Origin: Ardenticatenales bacterium
GTDB lineage: Bacteria > Chloroflexota > Anaerolineae > Epilineales > Epilineaceae
Assembly: GCA_020853525.1 (NCBI GenBank)
Contig: JADYYS010000036.1
Coordinates: 1 to 64,000 of the forward strand
Length of the DNA: 64,000 nt
Direction: 5' to 3'
A program made the translations under genes and the position numbers. Position 1 is the stretch's first letter; every line of letters starts with the position of its first letter. The notes below the pieces were generated by a model, which worked only from the letters and a program-made list of their open reading frames with translations, did no database searches and was not told the DNA's origin. Positions 45,270 to 53,077 of this stretch are shown piece after piece.

Positions 45270-46271
45270 ATGCTGTCCTACATCGTTCGCCGCGTCCTCG
45301 CCGTCGTCCCGGTACTCATCGGGATCTCGTTCCTGACGTTCGCGCTCCTGCACGTGATCGGCAACCCCTGTGTCGCGCTCCTCGGCGATCACTTCACGCC
45401 GGACGCATGCGTGGAGATCCGGCTGCGCTATCGCCTCGACGATCCGCTGCCCGTCCGCTATGCCCATTTCGTCGGACGGATGCTGCACGGCGACCTCGGC
45501 AACTCGATCACGACGAAACGACCCGTCGTCGCCGAGCTGGCCGAGAAGCTGCCGGCGACGTTCGAGCTTGCGCTTGCGGCCATCGTGCTGGCCGTGCTCG
45601 CCGGAATTCCGCTCGGCATCGTGGCCGCCGCGCGCCACAACTCGGCCGTCGACGTCGGCGCGATGGTCTGGGCGATGCTCGGCGTCTCCATGCCGGTCTT
45701 CTGGCTCGGCCTCATGCTGATCTACGTCTTCGCCTTCCAGCTCGGCTGGTTCCCGAGCCTCGGCCGGCTGCCGTCGGGGCTCACGATCCCGCGCTGGAGC
45801 GGGATGTACACGCTCGACGCGCTGCGCGCCGGCGACATGCAGGCGTTCAAGATCGTGCTCCAGCATCTCGCCCTCCCCGCGTTCGCCCTCTCCACGATCC
45901 CGGCGGCATTCATCGCCCGCATCACGCGCTCGAGCATGCTCGAGGTGCTCGGTCAGGATTACATCCGCACGGCACGGGCCAAAGGCGTAACGGAGCGGGC
46001 GGTTGTGGCCCGCCATGCGCTGAAGAATGCGCTCCTGCCGCTCGTCACCGTCATCGGCCTCCAGACCGGTGCGCTGCTCTCGGGCGCCGTCCTGACCGAG
46101 ACGATCTTCGCCTGGAACGGCGTCGGCCGCTGGACGGTCGATGCGATCACCGGCAGCGACTACCCGGTCGTCCAAGCCGGTGTGCTCGTGTTCGCCGTAA
46201 CGTTCGTGTTCATCAACCTCATCGTCGACCTGTCCTACGTTTGGCTCGACCCGCGCATTCGCTACGAATGA
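45270..46271 (+). CDS. Peptide ABC transporter permease, DppB-type
   Basis: 333 residues with six hydrophobic segments and the N-terminal VVPVLIGISFLTFALLHV of DppB/OppB permeases. The EAA loop is visible as QDYIRTARAKGVTERAVVARHALKNALLPL (about 225-255), which docks the ATPase. It lies 62 nt after the binding-protein gene and overlaps the next permease gene (ATGA). The ribosome-binding site is weak. Confidence 0.94.
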   Translation: MLSYIVRRVLAVVPVLIGISFLTFALLHVIGNPCVALLGDHFTPDACVEIRLRYRLDDPLPVRYAHFVGRMLHGDLGNSITTKRPVVAELAEKLPATFELALAAIVLAVLAGIPLGIVAAARHNSAVDVGAMVWAMLGVSMPVFWLGLMLIYVFAFQLGWFPSLGRLPSGLTIPRWSGMYTLDALRAGDMQAFKIVLQHLALPAFALSTIPAAFIARITRSSMLEVLGQDYIRTARAKGVTERAVVARHALKNALLPLVTVIGLQTGALLSGAVLTETIFAWNGVGRWTVDAITGSDYPVVQAGVLVFAVTFVFINLIVDLSYVWLDPRIRYE

Positions 46272-47176
46272 GCGCCCTCGACCTGGCGCTGCAGCCGCGC
46301 CCAGCAGCCGCCCGTTCCCCGCAGGGCGACGCCATGCGCCGCGTCCGGGCCAGCCGCCTTGCGATGGCCGGCCTTGGCATCATCGGCTTCCTGACCTTCT
46401 GCGCCATCGCCGCACCATGGATCTCGATCCAGCACCCGGATGCCGACGGCATCTGGTCGGCCTTCATGCGCGATGCCAAGCAGCCGCCGTCGCTCCGCCA
46501 CTGGATGGGGACGGACAAGCTGGGACGCGATCTGGCCAGCCGCATCGTCTACGGCGCCCGCACGTCGCTGCTCATCGGCGTGACGAGCGTCTCGCTTGCC
46601 ATCGCAGTCGGTGCGGCGCTCGGCGCGGTGGCAGGCTTCTTCGGTCGTTGGGTGGATGCGGTGATCATGCGCCTGATGGACATCATGCTCGCCTTCCCGA
46701 GCCTCTTGCTGGCGCTCGGGATCGTTGCGCTGACCGGGCCGCGCCTGCTGAACGCCATGCTGGCCGTGGGCATCGTCTCGATCCCGACGTACGCGCGGAT
46801 CGTCCGGGCCAGCGTGCTGGCTGAGGTCGGCAAGGACTACGTGACGGCCAGCCGGGCGCTGGGCGCGAGCCCGATGCGCCTCCTGCTCCGCCACGTCATG
46901 CCCAACGCGCTTGCGCCGCTCATCGTCGCCGCCAGCCTCGGCATCGGCACCGCCATTCTCGAGGCAGCCGGCCTTGGGTTCCTCGGCCTCGGCGCCCAAC
47001 CGCCCCTGGCGGAGTGGGGGCTGATGCTCGCGGACAACCGCCAGAGCATGACCAGCTTCTGGTGGCTCGTCACATGCCCCGGCGTCGCGATCATGCTGAC
47101 CGTCCTCGGATTCAACCTCTTGGGCGACGGCCTGCGCGACGTCCTCGACCCACGCCTGCGCGGCGGGCGAAGGTAA
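46268..47176 (+). CDS. Peptide ABC transporter permease, DppC-type
   Basis: 302 residues. The N-terminal LGIIGFLTFCAIAAPWI and the periplasmic HWMGTDKLGRDLASRIVYGARTSL signature are those of DppC/OppC permeases. The EAA loop is KDYVTASRALGASPMRLLLRHVMPNALAPL (about 195-225). It forms a heterodimer with the preceding permease. The OppD/OppF ATPases that should energise it are missing from the window. Confidence 0.94.
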   Translation: MSALDLALQPRPAAARSPQGDAMRRVRASRLAMAGLGIIGFLTFCAIAAPWISIQHPDADGIWSAFMRDAKQPPSLRHWMGTDKLGRDLASRIVYGARTSLLIGVTSVSLAIAVGAALGAVAGFFGRWVDAVIMRLMDIMLAFPSLLLALGIVALTGPRLLNAMLAVGIVSIPTYARIVRASVLAEVGKDYVTASRALGASPMRLLLRHVMPNALAPLIVAASLGIGTAILEAAGLGFLGLGAQPPLAEWGLMLADNRQSMTSFWWLVTCPGVAIMLTVLGFNLLGDGLRDVLDPRLRGGRR

Positions 47177-47223
47177 CCGCGCAGCCCCCCCAGCCGACAC
47201 AAACACGACCAAGGAGCGATCTC

Positions 47224-47952
47224 GTGAACCCAGCCCTTTGCCCGACAACCGAACGACGACATTCCGGCATGCGCATCGCCGCGCTGCTTGCCCTGTGCGC
47301 CGCACCGATGCTCGTCGCCGCCTGCCGCCCGGCGCCGTCCGGCGACGACGCGGGCAACGAGGTAGGCGACGGTGCGACCTCCGGCATCACCGCCACGGTC
47401 GGGGCGGACGGATCCGACAACATCGCTCCCGCCCCGCCGGTCGGCGCCGCCGCGACGGGTGCTTTGACCTCGACGGCAGCCGCCATGCCGACGACGGCCG
47501 AACACCTGACCGCCGAAGACGAGGCGGCCATGGTCGCCCTGATCCGCACCCTGTTCGGCCCGGTGACCGGCTCTGCCGAGCCCGACATGCAGGACACGAT
47601 CGTCCGCCAGGTCTCGACCGTTCAGTTGCGGGCGCTGCGCGGCGAGGAAGGTCCGACCGCAGGCGTGTACGGCTATTCGGCCGGGCTCGTCTGGATCGTC
47701 GGCTTCAAGACGTCAGCGCCGCTGACGCTTTCGACGTTCGCGGCCGACGAGTCGACGCTGATCGACCTGAAGGACATCGGCCCGACGGGGTCGCTGGCGG
47801 GGCCGGATGGAAGGACCAGCGTCTACTACATCGTCTCGACACAAAGCGTCGAGGGTGACCGACGATTCGTGCCGATGAGCCAGGGCGTGCTGGTGGAGGG
47901 CAAGTCGAAGTGGTCGCTGGACGACCTGGCCAAGCTGCCGGCTACGCCGTGA
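47224..47952 (+). CDS. Hypothetical lipoprotein
   Basis: 242 residues from a GTG with AAGGAG 6 nt upstream; an ATG at 47269 gives a shorter but also plausible signal peptide. The lipobox is LVAAC (Cys about 34). A Gly/Ala/Asp/Thr-rich linker precedes a soluble domain (about 95-240) with no recognised motif (VALIRTLFGPVTG, VYGYSAGLVWIVGFKTSAP). It follows the permease gene by 47 nt and may be co-transcribed. Function unknown. Confidence 0.7.
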   Translation: MNPALCPTTERRHSGMRIAALLALCAAPMLVAACRPAPSGDDAGNEVGDGATSGITATVGADGSDNIAPAPPVGAAATGALTSTAAAMPTTAEHLTAEDEAAMVALIRTLFGPVTGSAEPDMQDTIVRQVSTVQLRALRGEEGPTAGVYGYSAGLVWIVGFKTSAPLTLSTFAADESTLIDLKDIGPTGSLAGPDGRTSVYYIVSTQSVEGDRRFVPMSQGVLVEGKSKWSLDDLAKLPATP

Positions 47953-47979
47953 GCGTCGGTGGGTGCGGCGCCCGCATCC

Positions 47980-50484
47980 TCAATCCTCTCCGTCCGGCGC
48001 CGGCGGACCTGGCCGCTTTGGCCGGCTCCGCCGCGACGGATGGGGGCTGGCCGGCTCGTCGCCGGACTCCCGCCGCCGCGCGCTGAACGCGGCCAGCCGG
48101 GCCTCGACCGCCGCGTTGGCGCTGCCGTCCGGGTATCGGCCGTCGGCCGCGCGTTCGCCGGCCGGCAGCCCGGACAGGAGCGACAGGCCGGAGTCGACGT
48201 GATCGACGGTCCAAACGTGGAACTTCCCGGCCGCCACGGCCGCCACCACGTCGGGGCGCAGCATGAGATGCTGCGCGTTGGCGGCGGGTATGGCCACCCC
48301 TTGCGTACCGGTCAGGCCATGCAGACGGCAGACGTCGAAGAAGCCTTCGATCTTCTCGTTCACCCCGCCGATCGCCTGCACCTCCCCCGACTGGCTGATC
48401 GCACCTGTGACCGCCACGTCCTGCCGGAGCGAAATGCCCGCAAGCGCCGACAACAGCGCGTACGCCTCAGCGGATGAAGCGCTGTCGCCGTCCACCTGGC
48501 CGTATGACTGCTCGAACGTCAGGCTCGCCGCGATGGCCAGCTGGTCCTCCGGCAGGTAGCGACCGGCAAGGAAGCCGGACAGGATCAGCATGCCCTTGCT
48601 GTGCAACGACCCGCCAAGCTCGACCTCCCGCTCGATATCGACGACCTCGCCGCCACCCTGTCGCACACGGGCCGTGACCCGCATCGGCAGCCCGAACTCG
48701 AACTGGCCGCGGCTGACGACGGTCAACGCGTTCACCTGTCCGACCGCGACACCATGCGTCGCCAGGTTGATCAGCCCGCGGCTGTAGTGGGTGAGGATCT
48801 GCTCGCGCGCCAGATCGGCACGCCGCTCGGCAGCGGCCAGTGCCTGCGCCACGTGCTCGCGTACGACAAGCGTGTGCCCGGCCTCGCGCGCCCAGTGGTC
48901 GGCCTCGCGCAACACGTCGGCGATCGCCACGAAATCGGTCGTCAACCGCTTCTGGTCCTCGACGAGCCGTGAACCGTACTCGATGACGCTCGCCACGGCG
49001 TCGGCATCGAACCCCAGCAACCGCTCGCGCGATGCCAGCGACGCGACGAAGCGGGCATAGTGGCGGCAGCCGACCTCGTCGCGCACCATCTCGTCCGAGA
49101 ACTCGGCACCTACCTTGAACAGATCGACGAAGTCCGGGTCGTAGTCATGCAACAGGAAGTACGTTGCCGCGTCGCCGATCAGGATGACCTTGCACGTCAG
49201 CGGGATCGGCTCCGGATCCAGGATGACGGTTGTCATCGTCGATGCCGGCTCAACGGGCGGACTGATATCGATGCGACCCGTCTTCAGCGCCCGCTTGAGG
49301 GCCTCCCAGCTGGCCGGGTGCTGGGCAAGCTCGTCCATCTCGAGAACAAGATAGCCCCCGTTGGCCCGGTGCAGTGCGCCGGCACGGATCAACGTGAAGT
49401 CCGTGAACAGCGCCCCCATGACCTGCTGCTGCTCGATCCGGCCCACCAGGTTCGGCAAAGACGGCAGCGTCTCGAAGACCACCGGCGTGCCGGCCGACAG
49501 CGACGCATCGACGATCACATTCACCCGGTAGCGTCGAAACCGCATGTCGTCGCGCACATAGGACGGCGGCGGCGTCGGCCGCGGTCCCTCTCCCTCGCCA
49601 TCCTGCGACGGCACGAACAAATCGAGGTGGTCGAGCAGGTCGTCGGACATCGCCGTGAGCCAGCCGATGACGCCTTCCACGGACTTGAAGCGTTCCCGCA
49701 CCGGCACGATGCGCGCCGCGATCTCGGCCGCCGCCGCGTCCCGCTCGAGCTGCTTGATCTGCCGCACGCCTTCGACATCGACGGCCCGCACCTGCCGCAA
49801 CGTGGCCTCGAGCTCGTCCTCGAGCGCCTCGAGCTGTTCCCGAAGGGCTTCCTGATCCTTCTCGGACAGCTTCGCGAACTCGTCGGGCGGCATGACGTTG
49901 CCGGACGGGTCGAGCGGCATGACCGACAACCCCGCCGGTCCCTGCACAAGGGCAAGGCCGCGCGTCTTGGCGTGCACCGACACCTCGCGCAGGAGCTTGT
50001 CCTTGCGCCCATCGAGCTCCGTGACCAGCCGATCGCGGCGGCCGACGTAGACCTCGCTATCGAACGCCTGGGGCAACACCGTCAGCAGGTCGATGAGCAG
50101 CGCATCCATCGCGGCGGCCAGAATCGGCGCCCATCCTGTCGGCAACCGAAGCGCGCACGGCCTGTGGGGCTGCGCGAAGTTGGCGACGTAGCACCAGTCG
50201 TCCACCTCCGGCCGCTCGCGCGCGACCTCGCTCAGGAGATGCTGCACCGTCGTTCGCTTGCCCGTGCCGGGTGGCCCGTACACGAAGATGTTGTAGCCCG
50301 GCCGGCGTACGGCGATCCCGAATGCGATCGATTCGACCGCCCGCGGCTGACCGATGATCCCCTCGAAAGGGGCGAGCTCGGACGACGACGTGAACCCGAG
50401 CATCGCAGGGTCGCACGCCGCGAACAGTCCGCTTACCGTGACGGGCGTGGCAGCGTCCAGCGTCAACCTCCAGGCACAGGGCAC
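47980..50484 (-). CDS. ATP-dependent Lon-like protease (COG1067 type)
   Basis: 834 residues from a GTG at 50484. An AAA+ domain with Walker A GPPGTGKRT (about 57) is split by a long helical insert (about 150-290) containing coiled-coil-like Glu/Leu/Arg stretches. The Walker B-like LVLEMDEL follows (about 380). The proteolytic domain (about 590-780) has the Ser-Lys dyad of Lon proteases: Ser in GDSASSAEAYALLS (about 673) and Lys in GVNEKIEGFFD (about 720). This is the Lon-related subfamily, not canonical LonA. The C-terminus is basic and disordered. It degrades unfolded or specific cytoplasmic proteins. Confidence 0.93.
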   Translation of the reverse strand: MPCAWRLTLDAATPVTVSGLFAACDPAMLGFTSSSELAPFEGIIGQPRAVESIAFGIAVRRPGYNIFVYGPPGTGKRTTVQHLLSEVARERPEVDDWCYVANFAQPHRPCALRLPTGWAPILAAAMDALLIDLLTVLPQAFDSEVYVGRRDRLVTELDGRKDKLLREVSVHAKTRGLALVQGPAGLSVMPLDPSGNVMPPDEFAKLSEKDQEALREQLEALEDELEATLRQVRAVDVEGVRQIKQLERDAAAAEIAARIVPVRERFKSVEGVIGWLTAMSDDLLDHLDLFVPSQDGEGEGPRPTPPPSYVRDDMRFRRYRVNVIVDASLSAGTPVVFETLPSLPNLVGRIEQQQVMGALFTDFTLIRAGALHRANGGYLVLEMDELAQHPASWEALKRALKTGRIDISPPVEPASTMTTVILDPEPIPLTCKVILIGDAATYFLLHDYDPDFVDLFKVGAEFSDEMVRDEVGCRHYARFVASLASRERLLGFDADAVASVIEYGSRLVEDQKRLTTDFVAIADVLREADHWAREAGHTLVVREHVAQALAAAERRADLAREQILTHYSRGLINLATHGVAVGQVNALTVVSRGQFEFGLPMRVTARVRQGGGEVVDIEREVELGGSLHSKGMLILSGFLAGRYLPEDQLAIAASLTFEQSYGQVDGDSASSAEAYALLSALAGISLRQDVAVTGAISQSGEVQAIGGVNEKIEGFFDVCRLHGLTGTQGVAIPAANAQHLMLRPDVVAAVAAGKFHVWTVDHVDSGLSLLSGLPAGERAADGRYPDGSANAAVEARLAAFSARRRESGDEPASPHPSRRSRPKRPGPPAPDGED

Positions 50485-50600
50485 GGTTCCAAACGCCGTT
50501 CCGTTCGGCGCCGGTCGAAGCGGCGATTGTACACCACGCGCTCCGCCTTCCGATCCGCACGTCGCCGCACCCGACGGCGCAGTGTCCTCCGCCGGTCATG

Positions 50601-50637
50601 CACGACGCCGCGACCCGTTGCCGGTCGCGGCGTCGTG
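50601..50637. terminator. Strong hairpin, terminator of the transglycosylase gene
   Basis: CACGACGCCGCGACC and GGTCGCGGCGTCGTG form a perfect 15-bp stem around a 7-nt loop, 26 nt past the transglycosylase stop on the minus strand. It has no T-tract, as at 17048-17087. Confidence 0.6.
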
Positions 50638-50662
50638 AACCGAAGGGAACCCGGTAGGTAGG

Positions 50663-51796
50663 CTAGGGTGTGAGGGCCGCGGCCAGAACGATCCTGTCGG
50701 ATGCGGCGTCGACGAGGCGCTGTCCGCCGGCGGCGAGCCACGATCGGTAGGTTGCGCTCTCGGCGTCCCGCCGCTCGCGCCACATGCCGCCGACCCAGCG
50801 CTGGTAGCTGGCGGTCTCCGCGAACAACGGCTGGCCTGTGGTCAGGTGCTGGCCGACGTGGCCCGGACCCCCGTTGTAGGCCGCGGCCGCAAGCTCGACG
50901 GACCGCTGCCAGTCCGGATCATCCGCCCGTCCGAACGCTCCGAGCATCGAGGCGATGTAGGCCGTGCCGAGCGTCAGGTTCGTGTCCGCGTCCGCCAGCG
51001 CGGCGAGTTCGAAATCGTGCATCCCCGCCCGGTTCGCCATCTCGAGCGCGGTGCCCGGCATGAGCTGCATCAGCCCCCGCGCGCCGGCGGAGCTCGTCGC
51101 ATCCGGGTTGCCGCCCGACTCGACGAGCACCAGGATGGCGACGAGGTCGGGATCGACGTGCGCCGCGGACGCGACGGCGGCGATCCGATTGCGGTGGGCG
51201 AGCACCGAGTCCGGCAGCCACGCGATCGTCACCGCCCGGGCATCGGCAGCCGACGCGACGCTCACCTCCGCGGCTCCGCCCGGTTCCGCCGGCACCGCGC
51301 TCGATGGGCCTGTAGGGGCCAGCCACTCGGCCGGAGCCGCGGCATCGTAGCGCAGCTCGGGAACGCGCCCTGCGGTGATGATCACGGCATCGACCGGCAG
51401 GAAGCCGAAGGCGCTGGCACCGGCCGGCGTGACGACTTCCACCCAGTACGCGCCGTTGCCCTCCAGCCCCGTGCCCTCCAGCCCCGTGCCCGCCATCGAG
51501 CCGCCGACGGCGACGATCTCGCCGACGCCCAGCAAGCGACCGGGCGCGCCGCCGGGCGCGTCGGCGAGGGCGGCGCGTTCGCGCAGCGTGCCGGTGGCCT
51601 GCGGGAAGAAGACGGCGGCCGTCGTCGGTCCGGCGCCGGACGGCGCATCCGCGTTCAGGACGCGCGCTCCGGCGCTCAGGACGAGGCACGCCGCAACGAA
51701 GGCGACGAACTTGAGATGCCCGACCGCTACCCCGACGAGCGGCGGCAAGGCGACATCTGCACCGTGGATCGGGTGGGCGGCGGAGTGTGTGGTCAT
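50663..51796 (-). CDS. Lytic transglycosylase (SLT domain) with N-terminal membrane segment
   Basis: 377 residues; AGGAGG 6 nt before the ATG at 51796. One hydrophobic segment (about 28-44; FVAFVAACLVLSAGARV) serves as signal or anchor. A short (EGTGL)-type repeat near 105-115 is encoded by tandem DNA repeats. A probable SH3b-like region precedes the SLT domain (about 230-345) with catalytic Glu in LVLVESGGNP (about 245), then SSAGARGLMQLMPGTA and AAAYNGGPG. It cleaves the glycan backbone of peptidoglycan. The promoter carries two LexA-type operators and a DnaA box, so expression is probably tied to DNA damage and perhaps replication. Confidence 0.92.
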   Translation of the reverse strand: MTTHSAAHPIHGADVALPPLVGVAVGHLKFVAFVAACLVLSAGARVLNADAPSGAGPTTAAVFFPQATGTLRERAALADAPGGAPGRLLGVGEIVAVGGSMAGTGLEGTGLEGNGAYWVEVVTPAGASAFGFLPVDAVIITAGRVPELRYDAAAPAEWLAPTGPSSAVPAEPGGAAEVSVASAADARAVTIAWLPDSVLAHRNRIAAVASAAHVDPDLVAILVLVESGGNPDATSSAGARGLMQLMPGTALEMANRAGMHDFELAALADADTNLTLGTAYIASMLGAFGRADDPDWQRSVELAAAAYNGGPGHVGQHLTTGQPLFAETASYQRWVGGMWRERRDAESATYRSWLAAGGQRLVDAASDRIVLAAALTP

Positions 51797-51874
51797 GTCG
51801 ACCTCCTGTGGCCGGTCGGGCCGGCGGCTGCGCGTCGCAACGACGGCGGCGAAAGGGGTGCCGTGCACGAACTA

Positions 51875-51886
51875 GCACGGATGTTC
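51875..51886. promoter_or_regulatory. Second LexA-like operator, just downstream of the TSS
   Basis: On the minus strand GAACATCCGTGC, one mismatch from GAACNNNNGTTC. It spans about +9 to +20 relative to the predicted start of the transglycosylase message, 36 bp from the operator in the promoter spacer. Confidence 0.5.
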
Positions 51887-51900
51887 TATGGAATGCGACC

Positions 51901-51930
51901 AGTGTATCAGGAACGTTTGTTCTAAGTCAA
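51901..51930 (-). promoter_or_regulatory. Promoter of the transglycosylase gene
   Basis: On the minus strand TTGACT (51925-51930), an 18-nt spacer and TACACT (51901-51906), with TGA just upstream of TACACT making it an extended -10 (TGnTACACT). The predicted start is near 51894, giving a leader of about 97 nt. The stretch is unusually AT-rich for this window. Confidence 0.7.
51911..51922. promoter_or_regulatory. LexA (Cheo-type) operator within the transglycosylase promoter spacer
   Basis: GAACGTTTGTTC exactly matches the Gram-positive type SOS box GAACNNNNGTTC. It lies between the -35 and -10 boxes, where bound LexA would block RNA polymerase. Confidence 0.6.
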
Positions 51931-51935
51931 GAGGG

Positions 51936-51944
51936 TGTGGATAA
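51936..51944. promoter_or_regulatory. DnaA box upstream of the transglycosylase -35
   Basis: TTATCCACA on the minus strand is a perfect match to the consensus DnaA box, centred about 10 bp upstream of the -35. No further DnaA boxes cluster here, so it is not an origin. Confidence 0.55.
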
Positions 51945-51964
51945 CTCGGCGGAGACCCGAGGGC

Positions 51965-52989
51965 CTATGCCCGCCCTGCCTCGTCCGGTCGCTCGATCCG
52001 ATCGCTCGCCTGGGACCCCTCTGACCACGGCTCGGACTCGGCGGTCGGCTTGATCTTCTGCGGGTGATCGAGGGCTTTCAGCACGTCGCCCAGCACGCCG
52101 AGCCAAACCCTGACCTCCGTCGTCGTCAGCACCTGGCGGCTCAGGCTGGCGCGGATGAGCCCGAAATAGCGCCGCGGGTTCTGCCGCGGCAGGGCCCGCG
52201 TCCGGTCCAGCGTCGACCACAGGCGCGCCCAGAGCCGATCGAGCTGCGCCGCCGTCGCCGCATCGCCCGTGCCCGGAGCCGCGGCGGCGGTGGGCGAACG
52301 CCGATGGGCATACACGTGGTGCGCCGCCAGGAGGACGGCCTGCGCCAGGTTGAGGCTCGGCAGCTCGGGCGACGTCATGAGCCGCGCCCGCGCACTGCAC
52401 TGTCGCAGGTCGTCGTTCGACAACCCGTCGACCTCGTTGCCGAACACGAGCGCGACGTCGCCCTGCGCGGTGAGCGCCGTCAGGTCGTCGAGCAGCCCCT
52501 CGAACGACACCGGGCGCGCTTCGCTGCGGGCCGAGCCCGTGGTGAACGCGATGCTGTAGATCGTATCGGACAGGGCCGTGCCGAGGTCGCCCACGGTGTC
52601 GGCGTGCTTGATGATCTCCCAGGCGTGCATGTCGCCCGCCGCCGCGCCTCTGCGCCGTGCGACATGCACGCCGGCGCGACGAGCGTCAGGCGCGTCAGCC
52701 CCATGTTCAGCATCGCGCGCGCCGTCTGGCCGAGATTGCCGGCCTCGCGCGTGCCGACGAGGACGATCCGCACGCGGCTCAGCTGCACGCCCTCCGCGGC
52801 CGATTCCGCCCCGATCGCCCGCCGCCGCGGCTTCACGATGCCCCGCTCGCGCGCCAGGCGCTGCTGTCCGAGGCGCGGCCCACCGAGCCGGGGCTCGCCG
52901 AGCGGGGGCGAGTCGTGCCGGGGCCGGTCGGGCTGGGGCCTGCTTGTGTGCGAGGGTGGCTGCGTCGCGTCATCGGCGCCGGTCGTCAT
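51965..52989 (-). pseudogene. TrmJ-like SpoU-family RNA methyltransferase, interrupted by a frameshift
   Basis: Two overlapping frames together give one SpoU/TrmJ-type tRNA methyltransferase. The upstream frame carries VRIVLVGTREAGNLGQTARAMLNMGLTRLTLVAP. The downstream frame continues with GDMHAWEIIKHADTVGDLGTAL, then VALVFGNEVDGLSNDDL and SLNLAQAVLLAAHHVY, the trefoil-knot SAM-binding motifs. Joining them needs a -1 shift, best placed in the GC-rich GCGCGGCGGCGGGCG run near 52641-52655, so one base appears missing. That site lies in the loop of a 10-bp inverted repeat (52625-52669), so sequencing error, natural deletion or a programmed shift are all possible. The N-terminal 60 residues from the ATG at 52989 are Pro/Arg-rich. 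Confidence 0.75.
52625..52669. repeat. Inverted repeat bracketing the frameshift in the methyltransferase gene
   Basis: GTGCATGTCG (52625-52634) and CGACATGCAC (52660-52669) are perfectly complementary, with a 25-nt loop that contains the (CGG)n run where the reading frame shifts. Confidence 0.7.
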
Positions 52990-53037
52990 GGCGGGCGATG
53001 GTATCACGTTGCCGAGCGCCGGCGCGGCCCGGATCCA

Positions 53038-53066
53038 TGGACGGCACCGCCTCCCCGGGCTAGAAT
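53038..53066 (+). promoter_or_regulatory. Promoter of the GH38-like gene, giving a nearly leaderless message
   Basis: TGGACG (53038-53043), a 17-nt spacer and TAGAAT (53061-53066). Transcription would begin about 5 nt before the ATG at 53078, and no ribosome-binding site is present. Confidence 0.5.
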
Positions 53067-53077
53067 CCGACCCGCCG

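Noticed and set aside
51870-51945. Replication origin suggested by the AT-rich stretch and a DnaA box
   Set aside because: Only one DnaA box is present and no dnaA, dnaN or gyrB gene is near; a promoter explains the AT-rich segment.
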